The notes under the pieces were generated by a model. That model did not search any database and was not told where the DNA came from. It saw only the letters and a list, made by a program, of their open reading frames with translations. Shown here one piece after another: positions 24,013 to 31,634 of a stretch of 64,000 bases of DNA; the stretch's first letter is position 1, and every line of letters starts with the position of its first letter. The position numbers and the translations under genes were made by a program. The stretch is from Cytophagales bacterium (GTDB lineage: Bacteria; Bacteroidota; Bacteroidia; Cytophagales; Spirosomataceae), in NCBI GenBank assembly GCA_013298125.1, contig JAAFJP010000011.1, positions 99,360 to 163,359 of the forward strand. Reading direction: 5' to 3'.

Positions 24013-25446
24013 CTAATATCCAGGATTTTGTGTTAAAATTCCTCTGCTCAACGTAATTTCAGAATCAGGAATTGGGTATAATTCGTTTTTCCCTTTCTTG
24101 AAGCCTTTGGGACCTAATACTCTTTCGGCATCTCCCGTTCTGACTAAATCAAGAAAACGGTCCCACTCCATCGCTAACTCAACACGACGTTCTTGTTTGA
24201 TGGCGGTTCTCATGGCATCTTGGGAAGTGGCAGTGGTGTTGGGCAACCCTGCTCTTTTACGCAATCTGTTGATAGAAATAGCGGCAGTAGCGGGGTTTCC
24301 CAATTCATTGTTTGCCTCAGCATTCATCAATAATATTTCCGCAAAACGTATCAATCGGATATTTTGATTTCCTTGCCAAGAACCCACATTGGGTTGTAAT
24401 GCCATCGGTACATAGACTTTGAAGTTATAGTAAGGATTATCGCCTTCTTTTTCAATAAAATCTCCCTCGGGTGTGGTGGTGCCTCGGTATAAAATGGTAG
24501 CATCTTTTCGCTTATCACCTTTCTCGAAGGCATTGATTAAACTCTCGGATGGGATTCCGAACCCCCAACCAAACATCCCTCTAACGCCTTGAACCTCACC
24601 ATATTGACTATAATTCACAACATCTAAATTATTATCTCCTCCGCACTGAACTTCTAAGATAGATTCAACGCTATTTTCATTTTCAATCCTAAACATTTTA
24701 TAATAATCAGGGAAGAGGTCATAGCCCATCGTCATGACGGTCTCGGTGGTTTCTTTTACTTTTGCCCAATTTTTTTGATATAAATATGTTTTTGCCAGTA
24801 ACGATAAAGCGGCTCCCTTGGTGGCTCTTCCTGTTTCTTCGGTACTATATTTTTGGGGTAAGATTGCCGAAGATTCCAATAAATCTTTTTGGATAAAAGC
24901 ATAAACTTCTTCCACTGTGTTGCGGGGTTGATTATAGTTTCCATCAGTCCGCAAACCATTAAAAATAGGAACTCCCCCAAAGGTTCTCACCAAGTTGAAA
25001 TAGTGATAGGCTCTAAAAAACTTAGCCTCGGCTATCAGTCTATTTTTTAGTGCTTCGTCCATCTTTATTTGTGGAACATTGGATATAACCTGATTGCATA
25101 GATTTACACCCCCAAACTGACCGCCCCAATAAGTCCCAATTTGTCCTTCGGTAGAGGTATATTTAAAAAATTCATAGTCATTCATAAAAGAAGCATCCGC
25201 AGGGGCACTTCCTTTCTCAACATCGTCGGAAGCAATATTTAGCAATGCCAAAGGTGCAAATGCTGCCAAACCCCACTCTCTTAAATTGGTATAAATCTGG
25301 TTTGTTGCAGATACAGCATCCGCTGGATTTTTGAAAAACTGACTTGATAATATTTTATTTTCTGGGGTCAAGTCCAGAACATTGTCGCTACATGAAGACA
25401 CTGTCAGCACGGCAACTAAACTCATACTTATAATTGACTTTTTCAT
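24013..25446 (-). CDS. susD-like: SusD/RagB-family nutrient-binding lipoprotein
   Basis: The start at 25446 (MKKSIISMSLVAVLTVSSCS) gives 477 residues with a lipoprotein signal and Cys near residue 19. A longer frame to 25650 only reads through a repeat. SusD features include the N-terminal LDLTPENKILSSQFFKNPAD, LIAEAKFFRAYHYFNLVRTF in the TPR-like region, and the C-terminal RLIRFAEILLMNAEANNELG and ERRVELAMEWDRFLDLVRTG. SusD proteins sit on the outer membrane and cap the SusC transporter to capture oligosaccharides. It lies directly downstream of the SusC gene on the same strand, with a repeat-filled 256-bp gap between them. Confidence 0.95.
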   Translation of the reverse strand: MKKSIISMSLVAVLTVSSCSDNVLDLTPENKILSSQFFKNPADAVSATNQIYTNLREWGLAAFAPLALLNIASDDVEKGSAPADASFMNDYEFFKYTSTEGQIGTYWGGQFGGVNLCNQVISNVPQIKMDEALKNRLIAEAKFFRAYHYFNLVRTFGGVPIFNGLRTDGNYNQPRNTVEEVYAFIQKDLLESSAILPQKYSTEETGRATKGAALSLLAKTYLYQKNWAKVKETTETVMTMGYDLFPDYYKMFRIENENSVESILEVQCGGDNNLDVVNYSQYGEVQGVRGMFGWGFGIPSESLINAFEKGDKRKDATILYRGTTTPEGDFIEKEGDNPYYNFKVYVPMALQPNVGSWQGNQNIRLIRFAEILLMNAEANNELGNPATAAISINRLRKRAGLPNTTATSQDAMRTAIKQERRVELAMEWDRFLDLVRTGDAERVLGPKGFKKGKNELYPIPDSEITLSRGILTQNPGY

Positions 25447-25490
25447 ACTTTTATTATTTATGCGAATATTTGGTTGAAAATATAATTTTA

Positions 25491-25669
25491 GCCTCAGAGA
25501 GGCGATATTTTGACGGTCCGACGGTCTAGCCGCTGCGGTAATAGAATCACCAAGACTTCTACAAAGCCCCATCTGGGCAACACTTTCATTTAAAATATCG
25601 CCCCGATGGGGCTTTATAGAATGGATATTTAAACATTTCACTACTACCAAAATATCGCCTCTATGAGGC
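25491..25669. repeat. Diverged MITE-like element, copy R2, between susC and susD
   Basis: Four palindromic cores occur: GCCTCAGAGAGGC (25491), GCCCCATCTGGGC (25565), GCCCCGATGGGGC (25599) and GCCTCTATGAGGC (25657). The two inner cores keep GCCCC-type arms and the outer ones are GCCTC/GAGGC, so stems are kept although bases differ. The outer ends no longer match the TTACG termini of the other two copies. Confidence 0.75.
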
Positions 25670-25702
25670 TTTTTAACCCTGATTCGACTTTGTTGAATAT
25701 AT

Positions 25703-28700
25703 TTAGAATGACATATTTACACCGAAATTATAAGTGGCATAGATAGGAGTGATACCCGCATCTATTCCTCTTTCCCAAACACCGTTGGAAGTATTTACAA
25801 TTTCAGGAGAAAACCCTTTGTATTTTGAAAATGTTACCAAATTTTGTCCATTGGCAAAAACTCTCACTCTATTCAATCTCTTGCCCAAAACAGCTTTTGG
25901 TATGGTATATCCCAACTGCAAACCCCTGATTCTGAAATACGAACCATCTTCTACAAAATAACTACTGGCGGCTAATTGATTACTCTGGCTGGAACTGGCA
26001 GATGGACTGGTTGTGCTGGTGCCTTCTCCGTTCCATCTACTGTTATAGAAATCGAGGGTAAAGTTCTCGGCATCGTATCTAACTTGTCGGTTTTTGTTGT
26101 AGATTTGATTGCCTCCAACGCCTTGAAAATCAATAGATAAATCAAAATTTCCTATATCCAAATGCCCCCCAAAACCAAAGGTGAATGTTGGAATTGGACT
26201 GCCTAATTCTTTTTTATCTCGTTCGTCATACTGTCCATCATTATTCAAATCTTCAAAAATAAATGCCCCCGTTTTTTGATTTACTCCCGTTACCTGATAT
26301 CCCCAATACGACCCAATCTGTGAGCCTTCTCGCATCACGACCAGATTATGGTTATAGATTCCTCCCAAATATTGATCTGAATTACCTTTCACTTTCGTTA
26401 CGATGTTAGCATTGGTCGAGAAGTTACCATAAAAACCGTAACCAAGATTTTCTTTGATTCTGTTTTCCCATTTAATATCCACTTCCAAGCCCTGATTGAC
26501 AAAATCGGCAGCGTTGGTGGTGTAAGTATTTCCAGTACCTGCAATTTGCAATAATCTAATGTTTGCCACGGCATCACGGGTAGTTTTGTGATAATACCCC
26601 ACATCAACCGAGAGCTTGTTTTTGAACCATTTGGTTTCAATACCGATGTCTCTGCCTTCAACGGTTTCCCAACTGATGGGCGTAACGGTGGTTGAAATGG
26701 ATGAACCAAATTGTTTATTGTTTCCAAAGAAATAAGGGTTTGGAGCGGATGCGGTCAAATCAAACGCTCGTGGCACGTTTCCATTGCCTGCTTTACCCCA
26801 AGAGGCTTTTAATTTTAAGAAATTGAGGCTTTGTGCATTGCTCAGAAATGATTCTCTTGATAACACCCAGCCCAAGCCCACCGCTGGGAAATAGCCAATT
26901 CGGTTGTCGGCACTGAAACTTGATGAACCGTCTCTTCTGAGCGTGGCGTTTAATAAATATTTATCGTCATAATTATACATCAATCGTCCGATGTAAGACG
27001 AATACCTTGTTCTGACTCCGCTATTTTCACCGTCGGGTGCGGTGATATTGCCCGATGCCAAATCTAAATACATTCCAGAATCATCGCCATTAAAAGGTAC
27101 ATTGATACCTTGTAGTGTGGTTCTGCGATTGGTTAATTCATTTTGAGTAACCCCTGCCAGCACCGTAAAATTATGCAAATTGGCAATGTTGAATCTGTAA
27201 GTGACGGTATTGTTGAAGAACCAATCACGGTTGGTATTATTGATAAGCCTTAAATCGGACGTTGCTTTACGTTTCGAAAAAGTACCAACGCCAATGGGTT
27301 CGGCAGGGTTTTGGGTGAAAATACCGTAATTATAAGCAGGTCGATATTCGTAGGTTTCTTCGTTGTAATTATTGATATTGTATTCGGTTTTTAGGGTCAA
27401 GCCTTTGATAACTTCATATTCCAGACTTCCGCCTAACAGCATCGTATTCCATTTAGACCGCCCTCTGAACAAATCTAAATCTGCCCTCGGGTTTTTATCT
27501 GCCGAAGCACCAATATTTGAACCCAAAGGAAAAGTGCCATAACCGCCATTTTTGTCATACACAGGAATTACGGGGGCAGCCGCATACGCCGAACCGAAAG
27601 GATTTTCCACGTTGTTAGATTGGTTGCCTGAATAATTACCGAATACATTAAGTCTGAGTTTTTCGGTCAAATCAGTATTCAATTTAAAATTTAAGGTATA
27701 GCGTTCCATGTCATTGCCTGTGCTGTATATGCCCTGCCCTGCTTTTACGTTACCCTCTTGAAAGTTATAACTCAAACCAACGGCATAGGTACTTTTGTCG
27801 GAACCACCCGCTACATTTACGTTATGAATGGTATTGACAGATGACGGTTTCATTACTTCCTTAAACCAGTCCGTATCGCCCGAAAACTCACTTAAATTAT
27901 AGACCCTCGGCACTTCGCCTGGATTGGCATTATACTTATTCATTTCATTGATTAAAGTAATATATTGAGCAGCATTGGTCAATTTTGGTACATTCTGAAC
28001 TTGTTGTACGCCCACAAAACCGCTGTAATCTACCCGAACTTTATCCGCTTTTTTCCCCGATTTTGTTTTGATAGCAATCACACCATTGGCGGCTCTCATG
28101 CCATAAATAGAAAGTGAAGAAGGGTCTTTTAAAATAGACATGGATTCAATATCGTTTGGACTGAGGAAATTGATATTATCTACCAATACCCCATCAACGT
28201 CGTATAAAATCTCGTTTGAAGTTGATGAGACCCCACGAATATTAATCAAAGGAGCTTTGCGAGGACCAATTTCTCCAATATTACTAATGCTGACCCCTGC
28301 CACACGCCCTTGAAGCGAAGCAATAGCATTGGCATTGGGTTGTTTGGTCAAAACATCAGGATTGATAGTCACTACCGACCCCGTAATGTCAATTTTTTTG
28401 GCTGAACCAAATCCAATGACCACTACTTCGTCTAAATTGTTATTTTGAGATTCCAGCAATATTTCCAAAGAAGTTTTTCCGTTTAAATTTACTTCTTGGG
28501 TTTCATAACCAACCGAGGAGATAAACAGCGTTTCGTCATTTTTGGTAACGGTCAAAGAGAACTTTCCGTTGGCATCGGCTGTTGTTCCTAAGTTTTTTCC
28601 TTTCACCTTAATTGCTGCCCCAGGCACGGGTTGTTTGTCGGATTTAGCCCGAATTATTCCAGAAATAGAGGTATTTTGCCCCCACGAAGAAAATACACAT

Positions 28701-28744
28701 ACTGTCGTCAGCATGAGTAATGAATAATAGAACAGATTTTTCAT
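25703..28744 (-). CDS. susC-like: SusC/RagA-family TonB-linked outer membrane protein
   Basis: The protein has 1013 residues with a signal peptide (FYYSLLMLTTVCVFSSWGQ). A carboxypeptidase-regulatory-like domain (ISGIIRAKSDKQPVPGAAIK, about 25-100) precedes the plug domain (LDEVVVIGFGSAKKIDITGS; ANAIASLQGRVAGVSISNIG). The rest is beta-barrel text ending in ATYNFGVNMSF with a terminal Phe. SusC proteins import oligosaccharides across the outer membrane, powered by TonB, together with SusD. It follows the GH144-type gene by 37 bp and so belongs to the same operon. Confidence 0.96.
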   Translation of the reverse strand: MKNLFYYSLLMLTTVCVFSSWGQNTSISGIIRAKSDKQPVPGAAIKVKGKNLGTTADANGKFSLTVTKNDETLFISSVGYETQEVNLNGKTSLEILLESQNNNLDEVVVIGFGSAKKIDITGSVVTINPDVLTKQPNANAIASLQGRVAGVSISNIGEIGPRKAPLINIRGVSSTSNEILYDVDGVLVDNINFLSPNDIESMSILKDPSSLSIYGMRAANGVIAIKTKSGKKADKVRVDYSGFVGVQQVQNVPKLTNAAQYITLINEMNKYNANPGEVPRVYNLSEFSGDTDWFKEVMKPSSVNTIHNVNVAGGSDKSTYAVGLSYNFQEGNVKAGQGIYSTGNDMERYTLNFKLNTDLTEKLRLNVFGNYSGNQSNNVENPFGSAYAAAPVIPVYDKNGGYGTFPLGSNIGASADKNPRADLDLFRGRSKWNTMLLGGSLEYEVIKGLTLKTEYNINNYNEETYEYRPAYNYGIFTQNPAEPIGVGTFSKRKATSDLRLINNTNRDWFFNNTVTYRFNIANLHNFTVLAGVTQNELTNRRTTLQGINVPFNGDDSGMYLDLASGNITAPDGENSGVRTRYSSYIGRLMYNYDDKYLLNATLRRDGSSSFSADNRIGYFPAVGLGWVLSRESFLSNAQSLNFLKLKASWGKAGNGNVPRAFDLTASAPNPYFFGNNKQFGSSISTTVTPISWETVEGRDIGIETKWFKNKLSVDVGYYHKTTRDAVANIRLLQIAGTGNTYTTNAADFVNQGLEVDIKWENRIKENLGYGFYGNFSTNANIVTKVKGNSDQYLGGIYNHNLVVMREGSQIGSYWGYQVTGVNQKTGAFIFEDLNNDGQYDERDKKELGSPIPTFTFGFGGHLDIGNFDLSIDFQGVGGNQIYNKNRQVRYDAENFTLDFYNSRWNGEGTSTTSPSASSSQSNQLAASSYFVEDGSYFRIRGLQLGYTIPKAVLGKRLNRVRVFANGQNLVTFSKYKGFSPEIVNTSNGVWERGIDAGITPIYATYNFGVNMSF

Positions 28745-28781
28745 AGATATTTATTTTGTTGATTATATGAAATGATAATAA

Positions 28782-30200
28782 TTACTTATGAGTAGTGGTA
28801 AATCCTAATTTTTTCAAACCCGTTTGCACCTCTGGGATTTTCATGAAAAGATTCCAGAGTAAGCCCGTTCTGTGGTTTTCTATCATCACAACAATAGGTC
28901 CTTGGTCAATGGCTAAATGACTTTTGGCATACCAATTATGATGGTCTGAAAAGCCATCCACAAAACCGTATTCACTCCAAATTTTATCTCCTTTTTCCTC
29001 ATAAAAATACCGCATAGCTTCCATGGATTCCTTCGGAGTATATGGCATCGAAGAAAGTGCTGCCGTAGGCTGAATCACCCCTAAGTCGGTATCGGGGCAA
29101 TGGGCTACATATCCTTTGAAACTGTCTCCTGCGGTTAAGCCCCAACATTTTTCAGAATATCCTTTATATTTTTTAGGATTGGCAATACAATAAGCCCGAT
29201 TTATCAGTGTATGATTGCGAGTTTGTTCGGCAAAATCATTTCCAAATTCGTCTTTCAGGTTGTTGGGGTTGATGCCCATAAAAGTATATTGTTCAAAGAA
29301 AAGCGGTCCGCCGTGGTCAAAATTTCCAAAAGGCATTTTATAGCCATAATAGATTTTTTCATTTTTCCACGAGGGGCTTTTTACCCAACAATTATCATAA
29401 ACAGCTTTGTCAATAGGATGCCATTTTGAAGAAGCCGACACAATATAAGTAATCAGGGCTTCGTCATAACCCCAAACGGGAAAGTTCATATCAAAACCGT
29501 TTTCAGGACTCCAATGCCACATCAGTTTGGTGTTATTCTCTTGGGTGTGCCAATTCCAGTTTGCCGCATCCCACATTTCATTGATGCGTTTGGTTAAATA
29601 TTTTTCTTTGAGAGTCTCACCCTTAAAATATTCTCTGGCACAAAGAAAGCCCATCATTAAATAGGAAGTTTCCACTAAGTCAGCACCGTCGTCCAAGCGT
29701 CCGAAAGGAATGGTTTTGCCCGTATTGCCATCCATAAAATGAGGGTAAATTCCGTGGTAAGAATCAGCCTTGTTGAGAAAATCAGCAATCTGAATTAATC
29801 GATTTAGAGCGGCTTCTTTACTAATCCATTTTCGTTCGGTGGCTACGATGATGGACATAATGCCAAAACCAGTGCCACCCACTGCACAGGCATCATTCCC
29901 GAAAGTGTTTTTGCTTAAATTGGGTTCGTCCCAAGCCTCGTTGATGAAATCCCAGTAGAAATCGGCTTTTACTTCTTGGCTTCTTTCCCTTGCCATACCA
30001 CTGACTGGGTGTGCATAATGCCAAAAAAAGCGAAAAGTCTGCTTCTGTACTGTTTCCATCAACTCTGCATCCGACAAACCCTTTTTCACACCAGCAACTG
30101 GTATATTTTCTTCACATTTGATTTCATTAGGTTTTTGAGCCAAAGTAGAAATTGAACTCAATAGGATTGTAAGGGTCAATATTTTCAATTTATTTATCAT
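28782..30200 (-). CDS. GH144-type glucanase (glucoamylase-family, PF10091)
   Basis: The protein has 472 residues with a signal peptide (KILTLTILLSSISTLAQ). Blocks such as QKQTFRFFWHYAHPVSGMAR, GGTGFGIMSIIVATERKWIS and NFPVWGYDEALITYIVSASS, together with WLL-type (alpha/alpha)6 barrel text, fit the glucoamylase-family domain used by GH144. Characterised GH144 members cut beta-1,2-glucan internally, and related sequences are not all tested. It opens the minus-strand unit GH144-SusC-SusD-GH31, which suggests that it acts at the cell surface or periplasm on the imported glycan. The divergent AraC gene lies 264 bp away and is the likely regulator. Substrate is inference. Confidence 0.85.
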   Translation of the reverse strand: MINKLKILTLTILLSSISTLAQKPNEIKCEENIPVAGVKKGLSDAELMETVQKQTFRFFWHYAHPVSGMARERSQEVKADFYWDFINEAWDEPNLSKNTFGNDACAVGGTGFGIMSIIVATERKWISKEAALNRLIQIADFLNKADSYHGIYPHFMDGNTGKTIPFGRLDDGADLVETSYLMMGFLCAREYFKGETLKEKYLTKRINEMWDAANWNWHTQENNTKLMWHWSPENGFDMNFPVWGYDEALITYIVSASSKWHPIDKAVYDNCWVKSPSWKNEKIYYGYKMPFGNFDHGGPLFFEQYTFMGINPNNLKDEFGNDFAEQTRNHTLINRAYCIANPKKYKGYSEKCWGLTAGDSFKGYVAHCPDTDLGVIQPTAALSSMPYTPKESMEAMRYFYEEKGDKIWSEYGFVDGFSDHHNWYAKSHLAIDQGPIVVMIENHRTGLLWNLFMKIPEVQTGLKKLGFTTTHK

Positions 30201-30321
30201 TTTCTGTAAATTTTTTAGGGTAAACGATTTGAATATTTAATTTGTTTTATAAAAATAATTATATTATTTATTGGAATATTCAAGTACAAAGTAATGATGA
30301 ATTTATCTTAAAACCCTCTGT

Positions 30322-30337
30322 TATTTTGTTAAATTTG
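30322..30337 (+). promoter_or_regulatory. Candidate promoter/operator motif upstream of AraC gene 1
   Basis: TATTTTGTTAAATTTG is identical to 57419-57434, upstream of the second AraC paralogue. Each copy lies about 130 bp before its araC start, and each lies between divergent genes. It includes TAAATTTG, a TAnnTTTG-like box. Slightly downstream is TGAACAATGTGTTCA, a palindrome (30348-30362). Confidence 0.5.
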
Positions 30338-30464
30338 TATGTTATTTTGAACAATGTGTTCATACTTACACAATCATTCGTAATTACCTAAGTAGTTCTA
30401 CCCAATTAACATGGTCGATTATTTTATTGACCGTTTTTGGAAGTATTTTTAATGAAGAAAAGAT

Positions 30465-31310
30465 ATGAAAGCACTCATTCAACGACTTTCTCTCGATGGT
30501 AATAGCTCTTTTGTAGCTCGAACGTATAAGACTCCTGACTTTGAAACGCCTTGGCATCAGCACCCCGAAATTGAGCTTATGATAATTACAGAAGGATTTG
30601 GAACTGCCTTTGTGGGGGATAAAATTGGAGATTATCAGGCTGGCGAAGTTTACCTGTTGGGCGAGAACCTGCCACATTGGTTCAGAAAGCACGATAAAAC
30701 CTCTACGGGAGCATCAATAGTGGTTCATTTCAGAGAAGATTTTTTGGGAAAAGACTTTTTTGAAGCACCCGAAATGAAAAATTTGAAACAATTACTTCGT
30801 AAAATAAGGGGTGGTTTGCGATTGAAGGGAACACTCAATAGTTTAGTAGGGAAAAGGTTATTGAATATCGAAACTCAAAAAGGCTTTACTCAAATGATAG
30901 AATTGTTGGAAATTTTACACCAGATAAGTATTTCTGATGAATTAGAGTATTTGAATAGCTTTTCGGAATCGTATCAAATTCAAGACCAAGAACTACTAAA
31001 CAACGTTTTTGAATATTCGATACAGAATTTCAAGAATAAAATTCAACTTTCGGACGTAGCCGCTTTGTGCAATTTGAGCATTTCAGCTTTTTGTCATTAT
31101 TTCAAAAAATCGACCAAAAAAAGTTATATACAGTTTTTGAATGAAATCAAAATCAGTCATGCCTGTAAATTATTGGAAGATACCAGCCTAAGTGTTACAC
31201 AGATTTGTTATGATAGTGGTTATCGAAATTGGTCTAATTTTAGCACACAATTCAGAGCCATTTGTGGGGATTCTCCTTCTGAATTTAGGAAAAAGAGGCG
31301 GTTGAAATAA
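30465..31310 (+). CDS. AraC-family transcriptional regulator (cupin sensor)
   Basis: The protein has 281 residues. The N-terminal cupin-like region (FETPWHQHPEIELMIITEGF) is followed by the C-terminal AraC double helix-turn-helix: LSDVAALCNLSISAFCHYFK, KKSYIQFLNEIKISHACKLL and VTQICYDSGYRNWSNFSTQF. It is divergent from the polysaccharide operon and probably controls it in response to a sugar. It is a clear paralogue of the regulator at 57569-58435; the shared FREDFLGKDFF/FKDDFLGKDFF text is striking. There is no membrane segment, so it senses a cytoplasmic ligand. Confidence 0.93.
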   Translation: MKALIQRLSLDGNSSFVARTYKTPDFETPWHQHPEIELMIITEGFGTAFVGDKIGDYQAGEVYLLGENLPHWFRKHDKTSTGASIVVHFREDFLGKDFFEAPEMKNLKQLLRKIRGGLRLKGTLNSLVGKRLLNIETQKGFTQMIELLEILHQISISDELEYLNSFSESYQIQDQELLNNVFEYSIQNFKNKIQLSDVAALCNLSISAFCHYFKKSTKKSYIQFLNEIKISHACKLLEDTSLSVTQICYDSGYRNWSNFSTQFRAICGDSPSEFRKKRRLK

Positions 31311-31371
31311 AGTGTTAAAATAGAATATTAGTACGGGTTTTGGTAGAGTACGGGGTTATGTAATTAAGTTA

Positions 31372-31570
31372 GGACTTACGCAAAAAAAGCCCCATCGGGG
31401 CGAAACTATGGTAAAAAGAAATAAAAGTAGTGAATAAAAGCCCCATCGGGGCGACACTTTAATTGAAAATTCTGACCTTATTAAACTGTTGCCCCGATGG
31501 GGCTTTTTTAGGGCGTATTTTAATCATTTCTACCATAGTGTCGCCCCGATGGGGCTTTTTGCGTAAGTCC
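31372..31570. mobile_element. MITE-like element, copy R3
   Basis: This 199-bp unit has terminal inverted repeats GGACTTACGCAAAAA and TTTTTGCGTAAGTCC (perfect 15 bp). Each is followed inward by a GCCCC/GGGGC core, and two more cores lie inside. It has no coding capacity. It occupies most of the 324-bp gap between the AraC gene and leuS. Confidence 0.88.
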
Positions 31571-31634
31571 TGTAAGTGTTGTTTGGTCTCAATTTCTTCA
31601 CACATAATACTTTTACACAACCCCATAAAATTCA

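Noticed and set aside
25447..25650. Long N-terminal extension of SusD
   Set aside because: It only translates the R2 repeat; the start at 25446 gives a normal lipoprotein signal.
30384..30692. Minus-strand gene opposite the AraC gene
   Set aside because: It is a shadow of the well-supported AraC frame and has no recognisable feature.
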